From: Petaurus breviceps papuanus
Taxonomy: Eukaryota > Chordata > Mammalia > Diprotodontia > Petauridae
Length of the DNA stretch: 64,000 nt
Direction of reading: 5' to 3'
Assembly: GCA_028583685.1 (NCBI GenBank)
Contig: JAMXIF010000086.1
Span: 16,515,947-16,579,946 of the forward strand
A program made the position numbers and the translations under genes. The notes beneath the pieces were generated by a model. The model worked only from the letters and a program-made list of their open reading frames with translations, searched no databases and was not told the DNA's origin. Shown here piece by piece: positions 1 to 9,990 of this stretch (the first letter of the stretch is position 1; each line of letters begins with the position of its first letter).

Positions 1-559
1 GTAAACGGCAACCCCCAGAGCAATAGCAGTCATTTCATTCAGTTCAACTTAATGAACATCTATTAAGTGCCAAGCCCCGCACCGCTGGGCCTGGGAAACA
101 AAGTCAGACATGCCAAGAGTTACCCGCCTTCCGAGAGAGTATATTCTAAACTGGGGAAACTACGAGAAACTAAGAACAAAGCGAAAGACAAATCCAAAGG
201 GCCGGGCTTGCAAACATCCTCGACTTTCCGCTTCCCCCCAGCAAAAAACCGCCACAAAAAGAGAAACAGCAACAGAATTCAATGTCATATTCCCGAAGTG
301 CCTACTTACCGCCCAGACAGAAATGCAACAGTTCCCCGGAAAAATCCAGGGGCTGGGCTTGCAAAATCTTGGATTGCCCCGCCTACCCCCAGCAAACAAC
401 CACAACAGCAGTTCGACAAACATTTATTACAGGCCAGGTAGGAGAGATACAAATGGGGCCGGGGTGAGGGGTGGTGGAGACAGTCCCTGCTCTCGAGGAA
501 CAGTAACAGTAGCAACAACAACAAAAATCCAACATGAAAAAGCAAGCCCCCTCCAGCTC
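1..559. other. GC-moderate unique sequence, no gene recognised
   Basis: Single-copy-looking DNA. Overlapping open frames exist on both strands (for example plus 110-802), but none shows a recognisable domain or plausible codon bias. They probably persist because the GC-rich stretch has few stop codons. A short 'aacatctattaagtgcc' near 55-75 resembles the start of the L2/CORE-type repeats seen elsewhere in the window. Confidence 0.4.
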
Positions 560-860
560 TGCAACCCATTCCCTGGCTTCCGGATCCTGAAAGAAAGTGA
601 GTCCCGACCCACCTGGCCACCTGAAGGCTGCTCGCTCCCTCTGGCGCGAAGTTGGCGTGACCCGGCGCAAGGGAACGCTAGCGACCCGGGATTCTCTCGA
701 GGACTCCACGTTGCAGACATCTTGTTCTGGGAGCCCCAGGAATCCTGTGCAGGGCTGCCCTGGGCCCCCCTCCCCTTAAAGACGCAGCGCTGCATTCATT
801 AGGCTGGTCCGGACGTGTGGAAATGAATCGCAGACTCACGTATGTTAAAAGATAAATCAT
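560..860. promoter_or_regulatory. CpG-dense block, candidate promoter or first exon
   Basis: Between about 600 and 740 there are more than ten CpG dinucleotides (in ggcgcgaag, cccggcgcaag, gctagcgacccggg, ctcgagg), while the rest of the window is strongly CpG-depleted. Unmethylated CpG clusters in mammals usually mark promoters. On the minus strand an ATG near 720 opens a short frame that runs to a donor-like CAG/GTGGGT near 612, so a first exon of a leftward gene is possible. No protein family is recognised, and the other transcription direction cannot be excluded. Confidence 0.35.
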
Positions 861-1632
861 TCACAAAATATCGAAGCCCGGTATCCGTGTTAGAATGACC
901 CGCTGCAGGTGTTCATTAGTTTAAAGGAGAAAAAAAGTGGATTTCCCTTTTTTTTTTCAATAATGTAAACTTTTTTTTTTTAGTGATCTTCCAAGACCTG
1001 AATGCCCAGGTCTGCGTTTCTCCTGGACTTTTTGCTTCTCTTCGGGTGGGAGGCGCTTTGATGTTATTAAGGGGAAGTGCCAGCAATCAGAACCGCTGTA
1101 GTCCGAATTTATAACCTGTTGCAGTGAAGTATCAGCTGGTGTGTATTGTTTTCAGTCTGGATTTCTGTGTTTGAGAAGCAGTTGCGATCCTCGCATCATA
1201 ACCACAATCAGCCATAACAGTAACGATGGTGCGGGTTTGTGCAACTTTTTATGGTTGACAGAACGCTTTACACACTTTAATGATACTCTGAAAGTATCTC
1301 GTATACACAGATTTATGTCCGTGGTGGCTCTCCCATCAGAGTGTAAGTGCCTTGAGACCCTCAATTGTTTTAGCGTTTCCCCGAATCCCCAGAGGTTCCT
1401 CAGAAATGATGGTTGGTTGGTTGATCTGAAGAACAACTTGTTGTAAGGGACCTCTCAAGCCCCTTCTGGCTCCAAATCTGTGAAATTGTCAAAGTAAGGG
1501 GATTTGGAGGGATAAACGAAACCAGAGCCCGATGATGAACGAGGAAGAACAAAGAGTGAAGTTGGTTGAAGGCCTAAAGCTCTCAGAACTTGAAATGACG
1601 AACTATTTCTTAAGTACATCTTATGTCCTAGG
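861..1632. other. Unique sequence, nothing recognised
   Basis: Non-repetitive DNA with A/T homopolymers at 950-980. It keeps a somewhat higher CpG content than the window average, as expected beside a CpG island. No domain-bearing frame, RNA gene or repeat was recognised. Confidence 0.4.
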
Positions 1633-1877
1633 TGGGCCGCTAGGTGGCGCCACAGTGCAAAGAGGGCTTGGAGTCAGAAAGAGTATTCACTTCAGGAGTT
1701 TTAATCCAGCCTCAGACACTAGCTGTGTGACCCTGGGCAAGTCACTTAACCCTATTTGCCTCAGTTTCCTCATCTGTAAAATGGGCTGGAGAAGGAAATG
1801 GCAAACCACTCCCAGTATTCCCTCAAAGAAAACCCCAAAAGGGATCACAAAGAGTTGGACATTACCAAATAACAACA
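1633..1877 (+). repeat. tRNA-headed CORE SINE with RTE-like tail (MAR1 type)
   Basis: Begins with a tRNA-like head (ggccgctaggtggcgcc). It continues through 'ctagctgtgtgaccctgggc', 'cctcatctgtaaaatgggct' and 'agaaggaaatggcaaaccac', and ends with 'aaagagttggacattaccaa'. This order (tRNA head, CORE, RTE/BovB-like tail) is the marsupial MAR1 type. The copy is diverged but nearly full length. Confidence 0.8.
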
Positions 1878-2282
1878 TGTATCAGATGCTCTGGATATAA
1901 ATAAAGGAATATCAACTGTCTAGGTCACTGAAGTCATACTTAAATCCTTAAAATATTAGAACATAAGTCTCCTTTTAAAGTTTCTAAGGCCAAGGAATGA
2001 ATCATACAATTACCCTTATAATTAGGCATGTGAGAAAAAGGAAAGGATTAGTTTTAACTAATTTGGAAATAAAAAGTGATCTAGGTTGCGTGAGTTTAGT
2101 ATTTTTCAAAATTGGCACTTTTATAGCTACAAGAAACTGGTTGAAAAGGTAAAAATAATAAGCATTAAAAATGAGCTGTATTGATGAATAATTCAGTTGA
2201 TCCTTGATTTCATCAATTGGGGTACAATAAGAATCATCTGGCCCAGTCTAATGAATTTCCAGTCAGATCTGGACTTCTACTT
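1878..2282. other. AT-rich unique sequence
   Basis: No gene or repeat recognised. There is a short run of ATG/ATA trinucleotides at its right end. Confidence 0.4.
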
Positions 2283-2460
2283 CTATAGATAATAATGATG
2301 ATGATAAATAATAATAATAACTAATGCTATTAGCAGTTACATATTAATTTAAGGCTTGAAAGGCTTTACAAATATTATACAATTTGATCTTCACAATAAC
2401 CCTTTGAGTTAGGTACTATTTTTATCCCCATTTTACAGATAAGAAAATTGAGAGATGTCT
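2283..2460 (-). repeat. MIR-type CORE SINE fragment
   Basis: Contains 'aggctttacaaatattatac' and 'atccccattttacagataag', the reverse-strand signature of MIR with an L2-like 3' end. The first 50 bases are ATA/GAT simple repeat, the usual expanded 3' end of these elements. Confidence 0.65.
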
Positions 2461-3390
2461 TAATTTGGGTAGGAAGATGGTGGTGATGGAGAAATCAGTC
2501 TTTTCCTCCGCTCTCTTAGAAAGGGGTATTCAGCTAGAATGAAATCTATCTGTCCCACATTAGATGTTTGCAGTCTAAAGAATTCTCTTCTAATGTTCAG
2601 GACAAGAGCCACTTTCTGGGGTCACGTGGGAGAGGTAGAAAAGTAGTTCCTGGGGAGGTTGATCCGAAAGATAACAGACAACTTCATCTCAGCCAGTTTA
2701 GCTCCCCTCCCGCTGAATGCTTTTTACACAGACATCAAGGCAACATAATTATCTAGGCAAGCAGCAAAAGAAAAATTGGGAAATCATTTAGATTAGTTGA
2801 GGTCACAGAACACACAGATGTCAGAGAGGCTTTGCAGCTCCCCTGGGCAAAGATCTCTGCTCATCCAGGAGAGAAGGCCCTCACACGAGAAATCCACTTT
2901 TAGCAGTCTCTATAGATGGAAGCACCAGCTGTTCCATTTGGTGCTGGCCTCTCCTTAAATGGATACAGCTTCAGGGGGTCTCCTGTCAACATTCACAGTT
3001 TACCTAGTTCTTTCTTTCTGCTCCATCTCTTTCCTCTGCTTCTCTCTCCCGAAAGTCTCTTGGCCAATCAGGAGTCACGTATATCTTCCTGCAATATCAC
3101 AGGGCTGTCTTCCAGTGAAGGGCCAAACTTACTACATGGGTTCTCTGTTCAGCTGCCCATATGGTTTCCTTATTCGGGGCTAGTCTTGTTCATGACCTCC
3201 CATAATTTCTTTATAACGGGGGCTCCGACCTGGGATGTGGACCTACCCTTTAAGAGAAGGCTGCCCAGGGGGTTGGAGAACTGCTTGGTAAGCAATGACG
3301 TAGCTAGCATTCATGTCCAGGATGCTGAAGTCCCCAGATGCTTCTTCTCATGTTATCTGAGAGTCTTCCTGAGAACCCTGTCAGGGGTTG
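2461..3390. other. Unique sequence, open frame without recognised domain
   Basis: A plus-strand frame at 2916-3425 is 169 codons long, but it is rich in L, F and S and runs into the poly-T of a SINE, so it is probably not coding. No promoter or RNA gene recognised. Confidence 0.35.
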
Positions 3391-3405
3391 TTGTTGTTTT
3401 TTTAA

Positions 3406-3571
3406 TTTTTTTTTTTAATTTTTAAGCAATCGGGGTTAAGTAACTTGCTCAAGGTTACACGGCCAGTTATTTCTGGGTGTGGTACTGAGTGTCCGAGCCC
3501 GGGATTTGATCTCCAGGTCGTCCCAACACTGGAGCCGGTGCTCTTACTCGCTGAGCCACCTGGCCGCCCCA
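3406..3571 (-). repeat. SINE 'B' (GCGAGTAAGAGCACC type), single monomer
   Basis: Reverse complement of a tRNA-headed SINE: poly-T, then 'aagcaatcggggttaagtaa', 'ggccagttatttctgggtgt', and a head ending 'ctgagccacctggccgcccc'. Near-identical short sequences flank it (aggggttgttgtt to the left, agggggttgttat to the right), an imperfect target-site duplication. It lies inside a MIR-like element. Confidence 0.75.
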
Positions 3572-3735
3572 GGGGGTTGTTATTTTTATCTCTAGCTTAC
3601 CAATGAGAACTCTAAGATGAGGAGGGCCTTATCCAGGGTCACATAGCTAGTAAGTGTCTGAGGCATAATTTGAACTCAGGCCTCCCTGACTCCAAGTCTG
3701 GCACTGCCCACTGTGCCATCTAGCTGTTTCCCATC
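3572..3735 (-). repeat. MIR/CORE SINE fragment
   Basis: Shows 'cagggtcacatagctagtaa', 'tgaactcaggcctccctgac' and the tRNA-like head 'gtgccatctagctg' on the minus strand. It is split from its tail by the SINE to its left. Confidence 0.65.
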
Positions 3736-4854
3736 AGTACCTAACACAAAACCTGCCTTCTGTGGTGGGGCTTTGCTTTGTGCTTGCCCAGATACCCCAG
3801 TGGGAGATTCCAGAGACCTGCTTCTTAAAGACATTTCTTCTGTGTCCTCCTACCACATGGGTATTTAACAACTTCTTTCAATTTCTTGTGTAACCAGGGC
3901 AGGCTGTGTCTTTAAACTTACCAGAGCTAGACATTCTTTCTTTCTAGTAGAGCCCAAGGAGAGGTGAAGGTCCTGTTCATCAGCCACAGAGACACCATGA
4001 ACTGCCTGGGTCAGGGGGAAGTCACTTCCCCCCACCCCCTTTTAGGTCCTGTGTCCTAGAGAAACTGGCTTGGAATTGGGTCTGTTTTGCTTGCTCTTTT
4101 CAGTTCTAGGCAAAAGCAGTAAAGTCACTGGACCCTAACTTGAGCCATGGCAACCTTGAAGGCAAGAATCCAGGCTAGATGTTGTTGCCAGCCCAGCAAG
4201 GAAGCCCTGAGATTGCCAGGGTGTTGGGACACAAGCCCAGGTGTTGGACTTGGAACTTGGTGGGACTATGCTACATAGGAACTGAGGTAAGCTGTGAACC
4301 TAATCCTCTTCTCTTCCCCAAGACTGAAGTGGCCAAGGTGGAGATTATGCCCCCACTTGTTGGAGGGGGGGGAATGATTGTTTATTTGTCCACCTTTGAG
4401 AGGAATATTCCTTTGTAAAAGATAATCCAATTGTTAAGTGGTAAAATGGACCTAGAGGACAGGGGGACCCCTAAAATTGGGGGCAACACCATTGATGGTG
4501 GTTTCATCCAATGGCAGAAACGCTAGACTGGGTACTGGGGAAGCATGAAATATAACCCACCTGCCCTTCAAGCAATGGAGCCAGCATAATCACTATTATA
4601 CTTGTAAGGAAGGTGTAGAAACCTCATTGACTCACTTAGTGTGACCTGCTCTCACACTAGCACATCTAGAATTCCAGAAAAAAATCACCACCACAAAATT
4701 TTCTCAGGATCCTAGGAATCACCATATTAAAAGGAAATATACTTCCTTACTTACCGCTCTAGTTCAACCCCCTGTTTAGGTATTTTAATTTAGACAATCA
4801 TCTACTCACAACTATTATGCTTTTAGAATTTAAAATGAAACACTTAGCAATAAG
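3736..4854. other. Unique sequence, no gene recognised
   Basis: Ordinary non-repetitive DNA. No open frame carries a recognised domain. A short G run (ggaggggggggaat) lies near 4365. Confidence 0.4.
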
Positions 4855-5300
4855 ACAAAAGAAATAATATTATAGGTATTCATATTTTTATTTCTCCATA
4901 TACTCTTCCCCCACCTATTGGGAAGGCAAGAATTACCATATTCCTTATACATTTGCACTCATGCAAAACATATTATGCATTAGCCATATTCTGAATTTAA
5001 ATAGCAAGAAAAATTTAAAAAAGGAAAAAAATATACTTCAATCTGTACTCTTGAGTCCATCAGTTGCCTATCTGGAGTTGGATATAATTTTATATCATGA
5101 GTCCTTTGGAGTTGTGGTGGATCATTGTGTTGATCAGAGTTACCAAGTCTTTCTTTCACAGCTGATTTTCCTTACAATATTACTGTTACTATGAAGATCG
5201 TTTTCCTGGTTTTGCTCACTTCACTTTGCATTAGTTCATACAGGTCTTCCCCAGTTTCTGAAATCATCCCCTTCATCATTTCTTACATCATAATAGAGGT
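4855..5300 (-). mobile_element. L1 3'-end fragment
   Basis: Antisense L1 3' signature phrases appear in order: 'caatctgtactcttgagtcc', 'ggagttggatataattttat', 'atgagtcctttggagttgtg', 'ctggttttgctcacttcact', 'cattagttcatacaggtctt'. The same string recurs in at least six other minus-strand L1 pieces here. Only the region downstream of ORF2 is present. Confidence 0.7.
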
Positions 5301-6514
5301 ACACACTTTAGCAGGTGCATAAATATAATACATCACTGATCACATATAAACCTGGGTAACAATTTTTTGCCAACACACTCAATATTTGCGGAAACATCGG
5401 GCACACACAAAGAAATCTGGAAGGGAAGCATGAGGGAAGAAAACCCATGTGCTTGGGGTAACTCAGAATTCTGGGATTCAAACTTTGACGTCACCAGCCA
5501 ATTGAGTGACATCTGAACCACATAAAACCACTTCTCTACCAGATAACATTTGCAAGTTCTTTGAACTTATAATCAAAAGGGTTGCCTTTTAATTTTGCTA
5601 ACAGAGCACTCACTTTAAGGCAGAGAATGGCCAAGTTCACCAATCCTCTGGGTTATACAAATCAGGCCAGCCATTTATATACCTTCATCTGGATGTGAGG
5701 TATTGTCCAAATACAGTAGAGCTCACAGTAAACATCTCAGGTTGATCCTGTGGGCACCACAACCTTCACCCAGCCTTTCTTATGCAGCAAAGTAGCAGCA
5801 GTACCTTTCTTTCTCCATTTTACTTCTCCCTTTCAAACCAGAGAGTCAGACAATAGCAAAATAAATATTTCAGAAAGTTCACCTCTTCTAAGCTTTAGGT
5901 AAATTTGATGACAGTAGCTGAAATTGCTGTTGTCATTCAGTCAATCAGGAACCAGCAGCCAAAACCAAAAGTTTATGCTTTCTGTTGGTCTCTTCAGACA
6001 GCTCCAATAAACTGAGTTTTTTTCCATTTCCAACCGGGTTCTTTCTTCTTTAGCCTTAGCCTCTTCTTACTTCTTATTCTTCTCATACTTTTCAGTGACT
6101 TAAATCAAAGCTTCCTGGCTTTGTCATCTTTCTTTTAAAAGGTAACATATGACTAATATGGAGATGTTTTACATGATCACACATATATAAGCTATATTGG
6201 ATTGCTTACTGTCTCAGGGAGGGAGGAAGGGGAACTCAAAACTTTAAAAAAAAGCTTTAAAAATTTGTTTTAACATGTAATTGGGGAAAAAGTAAAATAT
6301 TATAAAAATAATAAATCAGTCAACTTTCTCAAAAATAATTATTAAAAAATCCATATTTTTATTAAAAAAGGCATCAAAACTCCCCAATTTCCTCTCATTT
6401 CTCTTAGCTCTGATCCTCTCTGGTTTTTCCTCTTCTGCCCTCAAATGGGAAATTTCTTTCTCTCTCTTTTCCTTCCCTCTTTCAAACCCCTCCCCTCTCA
6501 TTTCAAATCATTTT
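5301..6514. other. Unique sequence with a possible decayed coding remnant
   Basis: No family recognised. On the minus strand between about 6110 and 5330 the sequence reads in short Lys/Glu-rich and hydrophobic stretches across several frames, which might be a very old processed pseudogene; I cannot identify a parent. A/T- and CT-rich stretches follow at 6240-6490. Confidence 0.25.
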
Positions 6515-6639
6515 ATGTGTTAGCTTCTTGAATTAGAATGTAAACTCTAGGACTGTATTTCCAGTTCTTAGCCTAGTGCCTGACCCATAGTAAGTAGTCA
6601 GTCTAGTCAATAAATATATGTTAAGCAGTATGTGTGTAA
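6515..6639 (+). repeat. L2 3'-end fragment
   Basis: 'gtgcctgacccatagtaagt' followed by 'caataaatatatgttaag' is the typical terminal sequence of L2 LINEs and their SINE partners. Only the last ~110 bases are present. Confidence 0.5.
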
Positions 6640-7045
6640 TGTAATGCCATGGAAAGGCAACTTCCCAAGGTTCAGAATACCAGCATAGGTGCTCTCCATT
6701 TTATTCAGGGACAAATTAAGAACAGAGAAGGTCAAAACATGACATCATTCAAAATACAGCATTTACTAAGGGTGATTAAATAATCTCCAAGTACTACCCC
6801 ACCCCAGGACCTTCCAATCATTCAATCAATTACAAAGTCCCTGTTCTAAATACTACTCCACCCCTAGGCTGTACCTTCATTTAGTCCACCACAAAGCCCC
6901 TCTTCTAAAATGGAGATTAGTTTCCAATCTAAGTAAAGTACATTCATTTGTTCAACCATAGAACACAAAAAGGTCAAAAGTCCCCCACCCCTGGATCACA
7001 ATTGAATTTACCCCAGAGTTACATCAAGTTTAAGCACAGTACTTA

Positions 7046-7470
7046 CCGTGTTTCCCCGATAATAAGACACTGTCTTATTAATTTTTTTAGACAGAAAAAC
7101 ACCAGAGGGCTTATTTTCAGGGGAGGGCTTATTGTAATGAACATTGACAGCAATTTTAATAAACAGGTAAATGTGAACAAAAAAATGTACCTTTATTCAA
7201 TAAGCAAATTAGTGGGGAAGAACAGGATGAAGCACTCACTGCTGAAGCTCTGATTGGGGGCAGCTCAGAGCACGGTGTGGGTTTCACGGGGGGGGGGGGA
7301 CGGTGCATACAGAGGGTACTGTAATGTAGCGTGTAGTGCAGGGGATCACCTTCACTACAGTAGCAATCTCAATAGGGCTTATTTTCGGGGGAGGGCTTAT
7401 TTTAGAGGAATCTTACATAGTAAGGGGAGGGCTTATTTTCGGGATAGGTCTTATTATCGGGGAAACACGG
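7046..7470. mobile_element. Tc1/mariner-like MITE with perfect terminal inverted repeats
   Basis: The element starts CCGTGTTTCCCCGATAATAA (plus GAC) and ends with the exact reverse complement, giving 23-bp identical inverted ends. TA dinucleotides flank it at 7044-7045 and 7471-7472, the target duplication of the Tc1/mariner superfamily. Inside each end the motif 'gggcttattttcgggg' recurs several times as subterminal repeats. No transposase frame is present, so it is non-autonomous. An 11-base G run lies near 7290. Identical inverted ends suggest a fairly recent insertion. Confidence 0.85.
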
Positions 7471-7979
7471 TAATACCCAAATGGATGTCTTTTCTTCATC
7501 TTGACACGAGGCAAGTTCTCAGCAATCTTAGTTCCTGGGGAGACAAGGCTTAGCAAGGCCACAAGATACATTGCCAGTCCCTTCATTAATTCATCCTCTG
7601 TCTGCAGAACAGTCCTAGAACCCCTGAAAACATTAGCAAAATCCTCTCCCAGGATTTCTGTAAACATACAATAAGAAAATCCTTCTTCAGGGCTTCTGAA
7701 CCAACAGAAAGATTCCCAGACCCCTGCAACAACAGCACTGTCCTTCACCAGTGGACAGTATTCACTCTGTCTGCAGGACAGTCTCCAGACCCCTGCAACA
7801 ACAGCACTGTCCTTCACCAGTGGACAGTATTCACTCTCTGTCTGCAGGACAGTCTCAGGAGCTCTTAGCCAACAGCCAGGTTCCAGGACTTCTTCAACAA
7901 AAGGACTGTCTTTCACCAGTGGACAAATCTGGCAAAACAACATCAAAACAGACAGACAAAGTACCAGCAAAACAGCCAT
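7413..7979 (-). other. 188-codon open frame with signal-peptide-like start inside the LTR
   Basis: The frame opens at an ATG in good context (gagacATGG). The first ~17 residues (MAVLLVLCLSVLMLFCQ) look like a secretion signal. Three repeats around the motif CPLVKDS follow, two of them nearly identical over 23 residues, then a segment ending in residues read through the MITE's terminal repeat. No family is recognised. It sits in a probable retroviral LTR, so it may be a chance frame or an LTR-encoded product. Expression is unknown. Confidence 0.3.
7721..7860. repeat. 69-bp tandem duplication
   Basis: Two head-to-tail copies start at 7721 and 7790 with 'cccctgcaacaacagcactg'; they differ by only a few bases. 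More diverged related segments lie on both sides (around 7600 and 7865-7925), so this is a small minisatellite inside the LTR. The 69-base period equals 23 codons and keeps the minus-strand frame open. Confidence 0.85.
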
Positions 7980-8277
7980 GTCTCCTCAATCCTTGGCAGC
8001 TCCGGGGGCAGGTCTCAAAAGTCCAGGGCAATTCAAAGTGGCCCCCAGCAATTCTCTCAGTCTCTCTCTCTGCCTCCACGAGGTGCTGCTTCCAAAAAGT
8101 TCTTCTGCCTTTCTCTTGTCTCTCCAAATCTACGTCACCAGCTCCTCCCAGTTCAGGACTCTCTTTTCACATCAACAAGTCCATCCCACAGGTGGGATTA
8201 ACAAGCTCTGGGTTTTAACACAATCAATTTGAAAACTAAGCCAATACAGGGGAATCTTTATATTCCATTACTATCAC

Positions 8278-8660
8278 ATTGTGCCAGACACTGTGCTAAG
8301 TGCTGGGGATATAGGTAAAAGACAGTTTTTGCTCTTAGGGAGCTCTTTGTCTAATGAGAGAAACAACATGCAAACAACTATGAACTAACAGGGTATAAAC
8401 ATATGTGTATGTGTGTATACACACATACTATATGTACACATATATATGCATATATGTATGTATATGATAAATTTGAAGTAATCAACAGAGAAAAGCTATG
8501 ACTAAGGTAACTAATGTATTATTAAGGCAGAATGGGAAAGGCTTCCTATAAAAGGTGGGATTTTAGCTGGGTCTTGAAGAAGACCAAGAGAAGCCAGTAG
8601 GTGGAGCTAAGGAGGGAGAGCATATATGGAGGAACTATTAGAGTTTATTGAGTAAGGGGA
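8278..8660 (+). repeat. Marsupial L2/CORE-type repeat with AT/GT microsatellite
   Basis: 'ttgtgccagacactgtgcta' and 'gtgctggggatataggtaaa' start a repeat that later contains 'gggaaaggcttcctataaaa' and 'ggtgggattttagctgggtc'. The same opening recurs near 27950, 31655, 51670 and 54350. It is interrupted at 8400-8465 by a TG/TA-rich microsatellite. It is ancient and diverged; I am not sure of the family name. Confidence 0.55.
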
Positions 8661-9252
8661 GATGGTTAGTTAGGTATTGTGATCCCATCTTGGGCTAAAA
8701 TGGATGATGTGATTGTGGTTGAGTACAAGGACACACCTATTCAAATATGTGAATTGGATGTGGGAGCAGTGGCTAGCTAGGGGAGGTGACTATATTGAAT
8801 CTGGGGGCCTGTGGTGTGGTTAAAGCCAGATCGTGTGGTTAAATCAGAACATGCTTGCTGTTCATTGGGGCCCATAAGGAAGTTAGAATGTTTGGGCTGG
8901 GGGTAACTTTTTTAGGATTCCATGAGAAGGATATGATAGGACCAGCATTTTCCACTCCCAACCCCAACCCCATACAACCCCAGATTCCTCTCCCCATGCA
9001 ACCTGATTGGCCCCAGCTTACTAGGGGCATAAAAAGTCCAAGCCACATGTAGTCTAGGCCTCTCAGACTTGGTGGGAGCCTGAGACCATTTGAATCAACA
9101 TGCATTGATGATGTACTGAATAGATGACACAGGGTCATGTAATCACTCTTTGTCCAGAATTGCCTATTATGAGTTAGGTGATGCAAGGTGGTTCCTCTAA
9201 CAAGATGAGTAAAGCCCAGGAGACTTTCATTGCTAACTAGAAATGGTACATT
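8661..9252. other. Unique sequence
   Basis: A minus-strand open frame of 169 codons (8839-9348) lies here, but it runs into the tRNA-like head of a SINE and has no recognised domain, so I do not call it a gene. Confidence 0.35.
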
Positions 9253-9263
9253 AGAAATCATGT

Positions 9264-9405
9264 GGGGCAGCCAGGTGGCGCAGTGAGTAAGAGTCCCTGG
9301 CATCGGGAGACCCGGGATCGGTTCCAGCCTCAGATACTTGGCACCCACACAAAATACCTGGCCGTGTAACCGTGAGCAAGTTACTTAACCCCAATTGCTT
9401 AAAAA
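9264..9405 (+). repeat. SINE 'B' (GTAAGAG type), full length with target duplication
   Basis: Head 'ggggcagccaggtggcgcag', body 'ctggccgtgtaaccgtgagc', end 'cttaaccccaattgctt' plus a short A-rich tail. The 10-bp direct repeat agaaatcatg flanks it at 9253-9262 and 9406-9415. Confidence 0.9.
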
Positions 9406-9478
9406 AGAAATCATGCTTGTCTGGGTCCTTCTGATGTTAGTGACTTTCACAAATAGGTGGTGACTATGCCATTGGAGG

Positions 9479-9980
9479 TGATGAGGGGATGATAGGTGTT
9501 ACAGGGGCTCCAATCAATGACCAGAGTCCCTTTTATTATCTACTTCACAGGTGTATTGCCCATAATTCACTGGGAAATAGCCCAAGGCAGGGCTACCTGG
9601 AGGTGTGGTTTTAGGCTTGAAACGTCACTAAGTCAACTAGTAGTCAGGGCTGACTGAGAAGTGCCTAGTCTGCCACCCATCAGTGTCATGTTTGACAAGA
9701 TGGGTGTTGGGAACCAAGGCTAACAGGGATTCAGAATGTGTACACTTGGCTGAGGAGTTAACTTACAGATAGTGCATTAAAGGATTCATAGGTGCAGCTG
9801 GCCATTATACTATGGGGAGATAAATAATTCATGAATTGTTTCTAGGCAGAGTGCTAGAGGAGGGAAGGGGCAGAGATAATGCTCTGAGGCTGGGGAGGGG
9901 AATGTGATTTTACAAACTGGTTTTACAAATTGATTTTACAAACTCATGTTACAAACATAGACACCCCAAGCACCCCATGA
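9479..9980 (-). repeat. 3' LTR of the endogenous retrovirus
   Basis: On the plus strand it begins TGATGAGG and ends at the ...CACCCCATGA edge. It matches the right-hand LTR along its length, including 'ttgcccataattcactggga' and 'tgttacaaacatagacaccc', and is shorter than its partner. Confidence 0.85.
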
Positions 9981-9990
9981 TTCTCCCCTT
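9981..9990 (-). other. Polypurine tract
   Basis: On the minus strand this reads aaggggagaa directly before the 3' LTR. That is the position and composition of the primer for plus-strand DNA synthesis in retroviruses, and it fixes the element's orientation. Confidence 0.7.

Larger units (their letters stand above)
6640..8277 (-). mobile_element. Probable endogenous retrovirus LTR, with MITE inside
   Basis: Read on the minus strand, it starts near TGTGATAGTAATGG. It later shows an AATAAA signal (near 6705) followed about 60 bases on by a CA end near 6640, the expected order of U3, polyadenylation signal, R/U5 and terminal CA. The element would be about 1.2 kb without the inserted DNA transposon. 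Both ends are fuzzy because no clear target duplication was found. A minus-strand frame of 188 codons lies within it and is described separately. Retroviral family unknown; treated as a fossil. Confidence 0.45.

Noticed and set aside
110-802. 230-codon plus-strand open frame at the left edge
   Set aside because: Lies in a GC/CpG-rich stretch where long chance frames are expected. Frames of similar length exist on the other strand, and no domain or start context stands out.
2916-3425. 169-codon hydrophobic frame
   Set aside because: Runs into a SINE poly-T; no signal or domain pattern and no supporting splice or polyadenylation sites.
8839-9348. 169-codon minus-strand frame
   Set aside because: Starts within a SINE head and has no recognisable domain.
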